From: Polaribacter butkevichii
Lineage (GTDB): Bacteria > Bacteroidota > Bacteroidia > Flavobacteriales > Flavobacteriaceae
Assembly (NCBI RefSeq): GCF_038024105.1
Contig: NZ_CP150661.1
Coordinates: forward strand, 3,129,501-3,193,500
Length of the DNA stretch: 64,000 nt
Direction of reading: 5' to 3'
The notes beneath the pieces were generated by a model. It had not been told where the DNA came from and searched no databases. It saw only the letters and a program-made list of their open reading frames with translations. This document shows, one piece after another, positions 16,175 through 25,206 of this stretch. How positions within the stretch are numbered: position 1 is the stretch's first letter; each line of letters opens with the position of its first letter. The position numbers were made by a program, and so were the translations under genes.

Positions 16175-19100
16175 ATGAAAACAAAATTTCCTCTATCATT
16201 TATTCTTGTCGTATTTTTTTTCTCTTTCAGCGGAGTATATGCTCAAGAGTTTTTAAAAAAAATGGATAAAAATAAAGTGACTATTCAAGAAAATAATATC
16301 CTAAAAAAGAAAAATTTTCCTTCTAATTATAGCCTTATTTCTATAGATGTTGATAATTTTAAGACGTTTTTAAAGTCTAAATCAAAATCTAAAGAAGAGC
16401 AAAGTATTATAAAACTACCCAATGCAGTAGGTGGTTTTTCTAATTTTATCATCAAAGAAACATCAAATTTTGAGGCTAAATTGGCTGAAAAATATTCTAT
16501 GATAAAGTCTTATTCTGCTCAAGGAATAGATGATCCTACGGCAGTAGCAAAAATTAGTATGGGTACAGATGGTTTTCATGCTATAGTATTTTCGGGTGTT
16601 GAAAAAACATTATATGTAGACCCTTATTCTAAAGACGGTAAAACATTAATGGTTTATAAGAGAACAGATTTAGCACCAGATAAAGATGGTTTTACTTGTC
16701 ATGTAGAGGAAACGGTAAGAAGTGTTGCAAAAACAAATAGTATTAAAAATGCCAATGACGGAAAGCTAAGAACTTTTCGGTTAGCTTTAGCTTGCAGTGG
16801 AGAGTATGCAGAATTTCATTTAACAAATCAAAATATATCTACAGCGGCTACAGATGAAGTAAAAAAAGAAGCCGTTTTATCTGCCATGAATACAACTATG
16901 ACAAGGGTTAATGGTGTTTACGAAAGAGATTTAGCAGTAAGAATGGTAATTGTAGGAGACAATGATAAGATTATTTTTTTAGATGCAGATTCAGATAACA
17001 TTACAGATGGTGATCCTGATGCAATGCTTGACGAAGTACAAGCTATTTGTGATACTAAAATAGGAGATGCTAATTACGATATTGGGCATGTTTTTAGCGT
17101 TGCAGGAGATGGTTTAGCCGGTGGAGGTGTTGTTTGTGTAGCAGGAAGTAAAGCACGTGGTGTTACCGGTAGAAGTCAACCCATTGGTGATGCGTATGAT
17201 ATTGATTTTGTGGCGCATGAAATGGGGCATCAATTTGGGGCAAATCATACACAAAATAATGATTGTAATAGAAATAGTAGTACTGCAGTAGAACCAGGAA
17301 GTGCGTCTACTATTATGGGGTATGCAGGTATTTGTGCGCCTGATGTTCAGGGTCAAAGTGACGATTATTTTCATGCAATTAGTATTGCAGAAATGTGGGG
17401 TATTATTCAGTCTTCTGCAAGTTGTGCAGTAGTAATTAATACCAATAATACAGCTCCTGTAGCAGATGCTGGGGCCGATTTTAGTATTCCAAAATCAACA
17501 CCATTTGTTTTAAAAGGAGTTGGAACAGATGCAGACGGTACTACAAGTTTAACCTATAATTGGGAGCAAATAGACAATCAAATAGCGGTAATGCCTCCTG
17601 TTTCAACAAGTACCAGAGGGCCAATGTTTAGATCTTTACAATCAAATTCTTCACCCAATAGATATATGCCTGCATTAGCAACAATTGTTGCAGGGAGTAC
17701 ATCTTCTACTTGGGAAGTTTTGCCTTCTGTGGCGCGTGTATTAAATTTTTCTTTTTTAGTAAGAGATAATCATGCAGGTGGTGGAAGTTCTGCAAGAGAT
17801 AACATGAATGTATCTGTAGAAGATGCAGAGGCTTTTACTGTTTCTGCTCCAAATTCTGCAGTTGCTTGGGATGTTGGTTCAACACAAACCGTGTCTTGGG
17901 TAAAAGGAACAACAGATCTATTTCCTATCAATTGTTTAAATGTTAATATAAAACTATCTATTGATGGGGGGCTTACTTTTCCTATCATGATTAAAGAAAA
18001 TACGCCAAATGATGGTACAGAAGAGATTGTGATTCCGGATAATCCTTCTACAACCTCAAGAATTATGGTAGAAGCTGCGGATAATATTTTTTATAATGTT
18101 AATAGCACAAATTTTACCATCAACTCGCTTCTACCAACATTTGTAATGTCAAATACCAGTGGTGTACAATTAGGTTGTAATTCTGGAGAAGACTCTGTAA
18201 ATTACACACTTAATTTTGATTTTGTTAATAATTATTCTGAACCAGTTACGTTATCTGCAGAAGGTTTACCAACAGGTGCTAATGTTGTTTTTTCTCCTTC
18301 GGTAATTAGTGCTGATGGAAATGTAACAATGACCATTTCTAATTTAGAAGGTAAAACAGCCCAGAGTTATGAAATAAATGTGAAAGGAGTTTCTAAAAGT
18401 TTAAATAAAAATACAGCTGTTGTTTTAGATTTAAAAACACCTAATTTTACGGAATTAACACTAACCTCACCGCAAGATGATGCAGATAATATTGGTTTAT
18501 TTGAAGCGTTAAAATGGGTGTTAGATACTAATGCGGTATCTTATCATGTAGAAATAGCAAAAGACCCTAATTTTTCTGAAATTGTTTCATCAGATACTGT
18601 AGCAAACAACTCTTATATTCCAATTAACTTGTCTCAAGAAACACAGTATTTTTGGAGGGTTAAATCTATTAATAATTGCGGAGAAGGAAATTATAGTACC
18701 ACTTATAGCTATACAACAGAAGTCTGTAAGGTCTGCGATTCTAGAGGCGATTCTGATTTTTTAACAGGTACTACATTAGTAGAATTTAATACAATTAGTA
18801 ATGCATCTGCAAAAGAAGAAGGCGGTTTAGGATATAGTGATTATACAGAAATAGAAACAGAATTATTTATTAATAGTACCTATGAATTAGTTGTAAATAC
18901 AAATACAGATGGAGATTATAGAGTGCTAACCAAGGCTTGGATAGATTGGAATCAAAATTGTGTTTTTGATGTTGAGGAAGCGTATGATTTAGGTTTTACA
19001 GAGAATGGAGAAGATATTGCTACAAGTGAGAGTCCGTTTAAAATAACGGTTCCAGCAAGTGCTTTGTTAGGGAAAACGACTTTAAGGGTTTCTACTAAAT

Positions 19101-19468
19101 ACATAGACTCAAGTGATCTAGAAGCTCCCGAATCTTGTGATTTAGGTTTTGATGGAGAGGTAGAAGATTATACTATTTTAGTAAAAAGTGTTTCTATTTA
19201 CGATGCTGTTTTTGAAGACTTTAATTTATACCCAAATCCTACAAAAGGTGAATTTACTTTAAATTTAAAACTGATTAATACGGATAATGTGTCTGTTCAG
19301 TTATTTGATATTAGAGGAAGGTTAGTTGGGCAACAAACATTTTTTAATACAAATAAAGATACAAGTTTTTCTAAGAAAATATCTTTTAATAACCTTTCTG
19401 GAGGATTGTATTTATTGAAAGTTACAAACGGAAACAAACAAACAACAAGGAAGCTTATTATAGAGTAA
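16175..19468 (+). CDS. Secreted reprolysin-like metallopeptidase with GEVED domain and T9SS sorting domain
   Basis: This is a 1,097-residue exported zinc protease. A signal peptide (MKTKFPLSFILVVFFFSF... ending VYAQ) is followed by a propeptide-like region. The catalytic domain has the metzincin zinc motif HEMGHQFGANH starting at His348 and a downstream Met-turn candidate in TIMGYAG. Next come beta-sandwich modules around residues 425-850 (Ig/PKD-like and fibronectin III-like, e.g. LTYNWEQ, TQYFWRVKS). A GEVED domain follows near 870-1005 (WIDWNQN through DGEVEDYTI). The protein ends with a type A T9SS sorting domain (LYPNPTKGEF to KLIIE). It is likely secreted through T9SS and then cleaved or surface-anchored. 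The substrate is unknown. Confidence 0.9.
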   Translation: MKTKFPLSFILVVFFFSFSGVYAQEFLKKMDKNKVTIQENNILKKKNFPSNYSLISIDVDNFKTFLKSKSKSKEEQSIIKLPNAVGGFSNFIIKETSNFEAKLAEKYSMIKSYSAQGIDDPTAVAKISMGTDGFHAIVFSGVEKTLYVDPYSKDGKTLMVYKRTDLAPDKDGFTCHVEETVRSVAKTNSIKNANDGKLRTFRLALACSGEYAEFHLTNQNISTAATDEVKKEAVLSAMNTTMTRVNGVYERDLAVRMVIVGDNDKIIFLDADSDNITDGDPDAMLDEVQAICDTKIGDANYDIGHVFSVAGDGLAGGGVVCVAGSKARGVTGRSQPIGDAYDIDFVAHEMGHQFGANHTQNNDCNRNSSTAVEPGSASTIMGYAGICAPDVQGQSDDYFHAISIAEMWGIIQSSASCAVVINTNNTAPVADAGADFSIPKSTPFVLKGVGTDADGTTSLTYNWEQIDNQIAVMPPVSTSTRGPMFRSLQSNSSPNRYMPALATIVAGSTSSTWEVLPSVARVLNFSFLVRDNHAGGGSSARDNMNVSVEDAEAFTVSAPNSAVAWDVGSTQTVSWVKGTTDLFPINCLNVNIKLSIDGGLTFPIMIKENTPNDGTEEIVIPDNPSTTSRIMVEAADNIFYNVNSTNFTINSLLPTFVMSNTSGVQLGCNSGEDSVNYTLNFDFVNNYSEPVTLSAEGLPTGANVVFSPSVISADGNVTMTISNLEGKTAQSYEINVKGVSKSLNKNTAVVLDLKTPNFTELTLTSPQDDADNIGLFEALKWVLDTNAVSYHVEIAKDPNFSEIVSSDTVANNSYIPINLSQETQYFWRVKSINNCGEGNYSTTYSYTTEVCKVCDSRGDSDFLTGTTLVEFNTISNASAKEEGGLGYSDYTEIETELFINSTYELVVNTNTDGDYRVLTKAWIDWNQNCVFDVEEAYDLGFTENGEDIATSESPFKITVPASALLGKTTLRVSTKYIDSSDLEAPESCDLGFDGEVEDYTILVKSVSIYDAVFEDFNLYPNPTKGEFTLNLKLINTDNVSVQLFDIRGRLVGQQTFFNTNKDTSFSKKISFNNLSGGLYLLKVTNGNKQTTRKLIIE

Positions 19469-19483
19469 AAAAACAAAATTTTT

Positions 19484-19518
19484 AAAAAAACCACATTCTA
19501 AAATAATGTGGTTTTTTT
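19484..19518 (+). terminator. Rho-independent terminator after the metallopeptidase gene
   Basis: AAAAAACCACATT and AATGTGGTTTTTT form a stem with a short loop, followed by T residues. It lies just after the stop at 19468 and also faces the convergent DUF2306-like gene. Confidence 0.8.
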
Positions 19519-19526
19519 TATGGTTA

Positions 19527-19925
19527 TTAACAAAAAAAGAAAGTGTGTAAAAAACGACCTGGAGTTAGTGTAAAACCTCCAGCAATAACAATTGCTCCAA
19601 AATAAAGAAAAATCATTTTTAGTTTATGTTTTTTAATTTGTCCTTTCTTTACGGCAATTATAGCAGTAGGAACACTGTATAATGTTAGAATACTAAATAA
19701 ATGTATGTACCCAAAATGATTTAAAAATTGAGTTCCTACATACGCAGGCATAAATAATGTGATAACTGCTGTAATCATCATTAAAGACATATAAATTTTT
19801 CCTAATAATTTATGAAAAGGAGTTCCTTTTTTCACTAATAAAAGGTAAGCGCCAATAAAAATGCATGGAACAACAGTAAACAAGTGCGAGTACATTAAAT
19901 ATTTATATTCCATAGCTTTTAACAA
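19527..19925 (-). CDS. DUF2306-like small membrane protein
   Basis: This is a 132-residue protein with four predicted transmembrane helices. The first loop region contains SHLFTVVPCIFIGAYLLL and FHKLLGKIYM, resembling DUF2306 membrane proteins, in which His residues in these positions are conserved. An in-frame ATG four codons downstream (19913, MEYKYLMY) is an equally possible start. No function is known for the family. It lies downstream of pruA on the same strand but beyond a strong terminator, so it is probably expressed separately. The C-terminus ends oddly in HTFFFC. Confidence 0.65.
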   Translation of the reverse strand: MLKAMEYKYLMYSHLFTVVPCIFIGAYLLLVKKGTPFHKLLGKIYMSLMMITAVITLFMPAYVGTQFLNHFGYIHLFSILTLYSVPTAIIAVKKGQIKKHKLKMIFLYFGAIVIAGGFTLTPGRFLHTFFFC

Positions 19926-19948
19926 GTTTTTGTCTAAAATAAGGAAAT

Positions 19949-19984
19949 AAAAAAAGCCGCATCAAATTTTGATACGGCTTTTTT
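19949..19984 (-). terminator. Rho-independent terminator of pruA
   Basis: AAAAAAGCCG and CGGCTTTTTT flank an inner ATCAAA/TTTGAT pairing, giving a nearly perfect hairpin with poly-T on the minus-strand side. It lies 24 bp beyond the pruA stop. Confidence 0.85.
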
Positions 19985-20007
19985 AAAATAAAATATTTAA
20001 TTTAAGA

Positions 20008-21633
20008 TTATCTTAAAAAAGGATATTTATAATCGGTAGGTGTTACAAATGTTTCTTTAATCAATCTAACAGATGTCCAACGTAACAAGTTTTGTGCAGA
20101 ACCTGCTTTGTCATTTGTACCAGAAGCTCTTGCTCCTCCAAATGGTTGTTGTCCCACAACAGCACCTGTTGGTTTATCATTAATGTAGAAGTTACCTGCT
20201 GCATTTTCTAAAGCTTTAGAAGCTTTTTCTACAATATATCTATCTGTAGAAAAAATAGCTCCTGTTAAAGCGTATTCTGTAGATTCATCAACTAGTTTTA
20301 AAGAAGCTTCCCAGGCAGCATCTTCATAAACAAAAATAGTAATTACTGGTCCAAATAACTCAGTAGTCATTGTTGTGTAAGTTGGTGTTTTTGCTAAAAT
20401 TACAGTAGGTTCAATAAAATAACCTGTAGATTTATCGTGGTTTCCACCAACAATAATTTCTGCATCTTTATCTGCTTTTGCAGCGTCTATATAACTAGCT
20501 ATTTTATCAAAAGATCCTTCGTGAATAACTGCATTTACAAAGTTAGAAGGATCTTCTGGAGAGCCCATTTTAATTTCGTTTGTTTGTGCAATTACATGTT
20601 TTTTTACTTCTTCCCATAATGATGCAGGAATGTAGGCTCTAGAAGCAGCAGAACATTTTTGACCTTGATACTCAAAAGCACCTCTAGTTATTGCAGTTGC
20701 AACTTGTAAAGGGTTAGAAGAATTGTGTGCCCAAATAAAATCTTTTCCTCCTGTTTCTCCAACAATTCTTGGATATGTTTTGTAAGTATGTATGTTGTTT
20801 CCTATTTGTTTCCATAAGTTTTTGAAAACATGAGTAGAACCTGTAAAGTGTAGTCCAGCAAAATCTGGAGACGCTAAAACGGTATCTGTAATCATTACAG
20901 GATCTCCGTACACTACATTTATAACCCCATCTGGCAAACCAGCTTCTTTAAATAAATCTACAATTACTTGTGCAGAATATGCTTGATGATCAGAAGGCTT
21001 CCAAACAACAACATTTCCCATTAAAGCAGCGGCAGCAGGTAAGTTTGCCGCAATAGAAGTAAAGTTAAATGGCGTAATTGCATATACAAACCCTTCTAAA
21101 GGTCTATACTCAACTCGGTTCCATATTCCTGGTGCAGATGCTGGTTGATCTTTAAAAATATCCGTCATATATTCTACATTAAAACGGAAAAAATCAATCA
21201 TTTCGCAAGCAGCGTCAATTTCTGCCTGGTATACGTTTTTAGATTGTGCAATCATGGTTGCAGCATTCATTTTTGCTCTATAAGGTCCTGCTAATAATTC
21301 AGCCGCTTTTAAGAAAATAGTTGCACGCTCTGTCCAAGAAACACTAGACCAAGCCTCTCTAGCCGCTAAGGCTGTAGAAATTGCAGTGTCTACATGTGTT
21401 TTTTCTGCAGTATGGTATTTACCAACAACATGTTTGTGATCATGAGGAGGTGTAATGCTTTTGGTGTTTCCTGTTCTAATTTCTTCGCCATTAATGTGCA
21501 TTGGCACATCAATATTGCTGTTAAACATTGCTTTATAAGTAGCTAATAATTCTTCTCTTTCTGGAGAACCTGGAGCATACCCCTTTACAGGTTCGTTTAC
21601 TGCTTTAGGAACGTTAAAAAATCCTCTTGCCAT
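20008..21633 (-). CDS. pruA: L-glutamate gamma-semialdehyde dehydrogenase
   Basis: This NAD+-dependent enzyme oxidises glutamate gamma-semialdehyde (from P5C) to glutamate, the second step of proline catabolism. The 541-residue stand-alone form is typical of Bacteroidota and lacks a fused PutA domain. Aldehyde dehydrogenase motifs are visible: the catalytic Glu in VGETGGKDF near 285, the catalytic Cys in GQKCSAASRAY near 320, the cofactor-binding VVWKPSDHQAYSA near 205, and the C-terminal PFGGARASGTNDK. It has its own promoter and terminator. No proline dehydrogenase gene is within view. Confidence 0.95.
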   Translation of the reverse strand: MARGFFNVPKAVNEPVKGYAPGSPEREELLATYKAMFNSNIDVPMHINGEEIRTGNTKSITPPHDHKHVVGKYHTAEKTHVDTAISTALAAREAWSSVSWTERATIFLKAAELLAGPYRAKMNAATMIAQSKNVYQAEIDAACEMIDFFRFNVEYMTDIFKDQPASAPGIWNRVEYRPLEGFVYAITPFNFTSIAANLPAAAALMGNVVVWKPSDHQAYSAQVIVDLFKEAGLPDGVINVVYGDPVMITDTVLASPDFAGLHFTGSTHVFKNLWKQIGNNIHTYKTYPRIVGETGGKDFIWAHNSSNPLQVATAITRGAFEYQGQKCSAASRAYIPASLWEEVKKHVIAQTNEIKMGSPEDPSNFVNAVIHEGSFDKIASYIDAAKADKDAEIIVGGNHDKSTGYFIEPTVILAKTPTYTTMTTELFGPVITIFVYEDAAWEASLKLVDESTEYALTGAIFSTDRYIVEKASKALENAAGNFYINDKPTGAVVGQQPFGGARASGTNDKAGSAQNLLRWTSVRLIKETFVTPTDYKYPFLR

Positions 21634-21674
21634 TTTGTATGTTTTTTTAAATTTAATCGACTAATTTTGAGTTT

Positions 21675-21682
21675 CAAAGTTA
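21675..21682 (-). promoter_or_regulatory. -7 promoter element of pruA
   Basis: On the minus strand TAACTTTG matches TAnnTTTG and lies about 40 bp upstream of the pruA ATG, giving a leader of roughly 35 nt. Confidence 0.5.
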
Positions 21683-21788
21683 CAATTTTTGTTTCAATAA
21701 ATTTAACCGATTTTTGATGTCTTTTGTTAAGGAAAGTTTAAAGATAAGATCAAAACTAAAGGTTTTTCGTAAATAGTAAAAAAAATAT

Positions 21789-22493
21789 ATGTGTACAGTA
21801 AGCTATCTTCCTTTAGGGAATAATGATTTTATTTTAACTTCTAATAGAGATGAAACTCCATTAAGAAATACAATTTCGCCAAAAAAGTATTTAGAAAATG
21901 GCGTTGCGTTAACGTATCCGAAAGATGAATTGGCAGGAGGAACTTGGATTGGTTTGAGTGATAAAAAACGTTTGGTTTGTCTTTTAAATGGTGGTTTTAA
22001 AAAACATGTAAGAAAGAATTCTTATAAAATGAGTAGAGGAATTATTGTAAAAAACATTTTATCTGTAGATGATGCTGTTTCTTATATCAATAATTTTGAT
22101 TTTACAGAAATAGAACCTTTTACGTTGATTCTGGTAGATTGGAAACATCAATTAGAAACTTATGAGTTGGTTTGGGATGGAGAACTAAAGCATTTTAATA
22201 AATTGCCTCAAAAACCAAAAATTTGGTCTTCATCTACCTTGTATACAGAAGAAGTAAAAGAAATGAGGAGGCAATGGTTTGCAGATTGGTTGTTAGAAAA
22301 TAAAGAGTTTCATCAAGCTAAAATAGTTGCATTTCATCAAAATGAAGACTTAGGAAACGTAGAAATAGCACCAAAAATGAAGCGTGAGTTTGTAGAAACA
22401 GTAAGTGTTACATCTGTAGAAAAGAGGTCTTTAGAAGTTAAAATGGATTATTTAGATTTTGTAAATGCCTCTAAAATAATGCAAAAGCAATAA
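21789..22493 (+). CDS. NRDE (TANGO2-like) family protein
   Basis: This 234-residue protein belongs to the NRDE/TANGO2 family, named after the motif found here as TSNRDE near residue 19-24. The N-terminus is MCTVSYLP, with Cys at position 2 as in N-terminal-nucleophile-like folds. The segment GGTWIGLSDKKRLVCLLNGG is typical. Eukaryotic TANGO2 is linked to lipid or heme handling, while the bacterial function is undefined. It is monocistronic. Its 3' end overlaps the convergent DUF3667 gene by 23 bp. Confidence 0.85.
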   Translation: MCTVSYLPLGNNDFILTSNRDETPLRNTISPKKYLENGVALTYPKDELAGGTWIGLSDKKRLVCLLNGGFKKHVRKNSYKMSRGIIVKNILSVDDAVSYINNFDFTEIEPFTLILVDWKHQLETYELVWDGELKHFNKLPQKPKIWSSSTLYTEEVKEMRRQWFADWLLENKEFHQAKIVAFHQNEDLGNVEIAPKMKREFVETVSVTSVEKRSLEVKMDYLDFVNASKIMQKQ

Positions 22494-23508
22494 ATGATAT
22501 AAAAAGGGCGCCTAAAGAAGTAAAAATAACAAATAGAATATTTGCAAAGATGTACTTTATAAGTGTTTTAAAATATCCTTGCCCATAAAAATTCTTCATA
22601 GCAAGATACAGGTACAATAAAAATACTAATGCAAAAAAGGACATGTAATTTACTGTTTCTTTAAAAAAGTTTATGAGGTAGAAAATAGAAAACAGTAAGA
22701 AGAAAAAAGTTTGTGTATGAAAAACAAAGATTAAATGTTCTACATATGTAAATTTTCTTCGGATGTAAATGAAACGTAAAAACAGTGTAAATAATGGTAG
22801 TAATATAAATAATGCAATTGAAGAATAAGAAAGTAATTGCTTATTTAATTTTTTAGCAACCGAACTATCTGTTAGAATAGTGTTTATTAATTTAGTTCTA
22901 GAATACCAGAATCTATTTGAAAAACTTTTATTGATGGCTAAACTATCTAAAGCATCATCCACATAAACCTGAGGGTTTTTTTTATGGAAATTTAGCATTT
23001 TAATAATTTTTATCTCTTTTCCTGCAACTTTAAGAAATGGCTTTTTTGTAATACTATCTTTAAGTGTAGTTAGTAAAGAGTCTACTTCTTTTAAATTATT
23101 TATAGAATCTTTCTCCTTTTCTAAATTGATATGAATACCTGGTAAAAAGTTGTTGTTACTTGTTTTTTTTCCTTCTCTAAAATTATTAAAATCATTATAA
23201 CTCTTTGTAAAACCAATAATTAAAAAGAATATTAAGGAAACTGTTAAGTAAAATTGAAAAGGATTAGAATAGCGTTGTCTTTTCCCTGCAATATAGTTTT
23301 TAGAAACTTCTCCGGGTTTAATTAATAAAGGGATTATTGTTGTCCAAAACTTAGCGTCAAAATTAAATAAACCATTAAAAACATAGTGCATAAAGTTAGC
23401 AAAAGTAATTCTGTGGCCTTTATTTTCTTGCCCACAATCTGGACAAAATTTTTCTTGTCCGTTAAAAGGGTGCCCGCAATTTAAACATGCAGGATCTTTT
23501 AATTGAAT
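22471..23508 (-). CDS. DUF3667 family membrane protein with N-terminal zinc ribbon; start codon uncertain
   Basis: This protein has a DUF3667 architecture: a zinc ribbon (CLNC then CPDCGQ, Cys8/11/22/25 in this numbering), the family segment GLFNFDAKFW, PGEVSKNYIAGKRQRYSNPFQFYL near 67-90, and four hydrophobic helices in the second half. The first ATG, at 23391, would cut off the whole zinc ribbon. The frame is open upstream to a TGA inside apaG but has no ATG, GTG or TTG before the cysteines. The start given here is an ATT placed by homology. An ATT start, a frameshift from the overlapping apaG end, or a defective gene are all possible. The function of the family is unknown. Confidence 0.6.
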   Translation of the reverse strand: MQLKDPACLNCGHPFNGQEKFCPDCGQENKGHRITFANFMHYVFNGLFNFDAKFWTTIIPLLIKPGEVSKNYIAGKRQRYSNPFQFYLTVSLIFFLIIGFTKSYNDFNNFREGKKTSNNNFLPGIHINLEKEKDSINNLKEVDSLLTTLKDSITKKPFLKVAGKEIKIIKMLNFHKKNPQVYVDDALDSLAINKSFSNRFWYSRTKLINTILTDSSVAKKLNKQLLSYSSIALFILLPLFTLFLRFIYIRRKFTYVEHLIFVFHTQTFFFLLFSIFYLINFFKETVNYMSFFALVFLLYLYLAMKNFYGQGYFKTLIKYIFANILFVIFTSLGALFISFIAFALF

Positions 23509-23525
23509 TTCTTTTTTTGTGTTTG

Positions 23526-23912
23526 TTAGTTTAATGTTGCTAATGTTGTTAGTTGAAAAGTGGGTATTATTACCTTGAATTGTTCAAAAGTATCTAAATT
23601 TATCATGGTGTAAAAACCTTTCATTGCACCCATATTAGATTCTAAGAAACAACCAGAACTATAGGTGTAGGTATCGTTTGGTTTTAAGGTAGGTGTTTGT
23701 CCTACAACTCCTTCTCCGCTTACAATTTCTGTATTATAAAGTGTGTCAAAAATGGTCCAAAATCGATCTGTTAACTTTACGGTTTCGGTAGATTTATTTT
23801 CAATAGTAATTACATACCCAAAAATGTGGTGCAGCCTATTATTTCTGTAATTAGTACCTTTATATTTAGTGCTAACAGAAACTTTTATTCCTTTTGTAAT
23901 TTGGTTTGTCAT
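23526..23912 (-). CDS. apaG: ApaG protein
   Basis: This 128-residue protein has the fibronectin III-like ApaG fold. Characteristic segments are GIKVSVSTKYKGTNY, HIFGYVITIENKSTETVKLTDRFWTI near residue 28-53, the GEGVVGQTPTLKPNDTYTYSSGC stretch and MGAMKGFYTM. ApaG was linked to cobalt resistance and magnesium efflux in enterobacteria, but the biochemical role is unresolved. Its 3' end lies at the likely start of the DUF3667 gene, implying co-transcription and perhaps translational coupling. Confidence 0.92.
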   Translation of the reverse strand: MTNQITKGIKVSVSTKYKGTNYRNNRLHHIFGYVITIENKSTETVKLTDRFWTIFDTLYNTEIVSGEGVVGQTPTLKPNDTYTYSSGCFLESNMGAMKGFYTMINLDTFEQFKVIIPTFQLTTLATLN

Positions 23913-24291
23913 TGAAAGTAAATGTAGTTTTTTTATGTATAAATGACAAATGATTTTTTATCTCATTTCTATTTAAAATGTACTTTTCTAAAAATAGATT
24001 TTTTTTTCTTTAAATGAAAAGGTATAAGATTGTGTCTTATTGGATTGTGTTTACAAATACTTATTCTATTTTTTTCTGATGCTCTCTTAATTGATATTAT
24101 CTCTTTATACTTACAAAGTAGCTTATTTTTAAGTGTTGGGTAAAATTTACTCGATAGACTTGTTATTTACACATGTTTTATACGGGTGATGTATGGTGTT
24201 GTAAAATTAAAAATAATTTAACAACCTGATAATCATGTATTTGTGTTGTTTTTTGAATTGTTGGTTTTCTGTGGCATATTTATTTCTATAT
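23913..24291. other. Long AT-rich intergenic region, no gene seen
   Basis: This stretch lies between divergent apaG and the first PepSY-like gene. It has no open frame of note and no hairpin terminator. I looked for a TAnnTTTG element and for a sigma-54 GG-N10-GC element near the PepSY-like gene and found neither in convincing form. It may carry distant regulatory sites for the secreted protein pair. Confidence 0.5.
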
Positions 24292-24333
24292 ACCTAATCG
24301 TAAATAATAATTAATATAAAAACTTAAATGATT
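24292..24333 (+). repeat. Duplicated 5' leader, copy 1
   Basis: An ACCTAATC plus TAAATAATAATTAATATAAA leader precedes the first PepSY-like gene. A nearly identical sequence lies exactly 412 bp downstream, at 24704-24745, before the second gene. The duplication unit therefore includes the untranslated leader. Confidence 0.7.
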
Positions 24334-24663
24334 ATGAAAAAATTAGTTTTAACAGTAGCAGTAGCAATTTTAACAGTTGGAGTTTCGGTTTCGACTTTTG
24401 CAAACGATAACAACAATATTTCTAATTCAATTATTACGGTAATAACAAATGATGGATTTAAAGAAATTACGGTAAAAGAATTGCCAGAAGCAGTTTCTAG
24501 TGCTATTTTAAAAGATTTTAAAACAGCAACTGTTGCTAGAGTGTATGTAAACGGAATTGAACAATACAAAATAGAATTAACTATTGATGGAGCAGAAAAT
24601 GTTGTTTATGCAGATAAAGAGGGAAAATGGTTAAAAGAAGAAGAAGTAAATATGGTTGAGTAA
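24334..24663 (+). CDS. Small secreted PepSY-like protein, copy 1
   Basis: This 109-residue protein has a signal peptide (MKKLVLTVAVAILTVGVSVSTFA) and a small alpha/beta domain with the sequence VKELPEAVSSAILKDF, YVNGIEQYKIEL and VYADKEGKWLKEEE. This resembles periplasmic PepSY-like (DUF2874/BLIP-like) domains. An ATG two codons upstream is also in frame, but this one matches the start of the second copy. A tandem paralogue follows, about 80% identical. A two-component system lies next to the pair, so an envelope-sensing role is possible but inferred. Confidence 0.8.
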   Translation: MKKLVLTVAVAILTVGVSVSTFANDNNNISNSIITVITNDGFKEITVKELPEAVSSAILKDFKTATVARVYVNGIEQYKIELTIDGAENVVYADKEGKWLKEEEVNMVE

Positions 24664-24703
24664 TTTTTAGATTTTAAACATCTTTAATTTCAATATTAAA
24701 AAC

Positions 24704-24745
24704 ACCTAATCATAAATAATAATTAATATAAAAATTTAAATAACT
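24704..24745 (+). repeat. Duplicated 5' leader, copy 2
   Basis: This is the second copy of the 42-bp leader described at 24292. It differs at only a few positions and is placed 412 bp downstream of the first. Confidence 0.7.
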
Positions 24746-25078
24746 ATGAGAAAATTAATTTTAACAGTAGCAGTAGCAGTATTAACAGGTGGAGTTTCGA
24801 TTTCAGCTTTTGCAAACGACAATATTAACAACAATTCTAATTCAATCGTTACTGTAGTAATGAATGATGGATTTAAAGAAATTACAGTAAAAGAATTGCC
24901 AGAAGCGGTAGTTACTGCCATTTTAAAAGATTTTAAAACAGCAACGGTTACTAAAGTGTATGTAAACGGAAGTGAGCAATACAAAATAGAACTAACTGTT
25001 GATGAAGCAGAAAGTGTTGTTTATGCAGATAAAGAGGGGAAGTGGTTAAAAGAAGAAGAAGTAAGTGTAGAAGAATAG
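24746..25078 (+). CDS. Small secreted PepSY-like protein, copy 2
   Basis: This is a tandem paralogue of the preceding gene, 110 residues, with signal peptide MRKLILTVAVAVLTGGVSISAFA. The mature domain shares long identical blocks with copy 1 (DGFKEITVKELPEAV, AILKDFKTATV, VYADKEGKWLKEEEV). Substitutions concentrate just after the signal peptide and in the segment between VNG and QYKIEL. Its leader is also duplicated, so both genes are probably controlled alike. A hairpin terminator follows, before the sigma-54 regulator gene. Confidence 0.8.
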   Translation: MRKLILTVAVAVLTGGVSISAFANDNINNNSNSIVTVVMNDGFKEITVKELPEAVVTAILKDFKTATVTKVYVNGSEQYKIELTVDEAESVVYADKEGKWLKEEEVSVEE

Positions 25079-25124
25079 AGTAGTTTTAGATCTAAGTATT
25101 CTGGGTCCTCAATTTTTCAAAAGG

Positions 25125-25157
25125 AAAGACATTTTTTAATTAAAATGTCTTTTTTTT
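25125..25157 (+). terminator. Rho-independent terminator after the PepSY-like pair
   Basis: AAAGACATTTT and AAAATGTCTTT form an 11-bp stem around an AT loop, followed by a run of T. It separates the secreted pair from the response regulator gene. Confidence 0.8.
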
Positions 25158-25206
25158 GATAACAATCAATTTATCTTGATATTTTTGTAAGAAATGTGTA
25201 AGCTTT

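Noticed and set aside
23913..24327. Sigma-54 promoter for the PepSY-like pair
   Set aside because: A TGGCAT near 24275 resembles half of the -24 element, but the -12 GC is absent at the required spacing.
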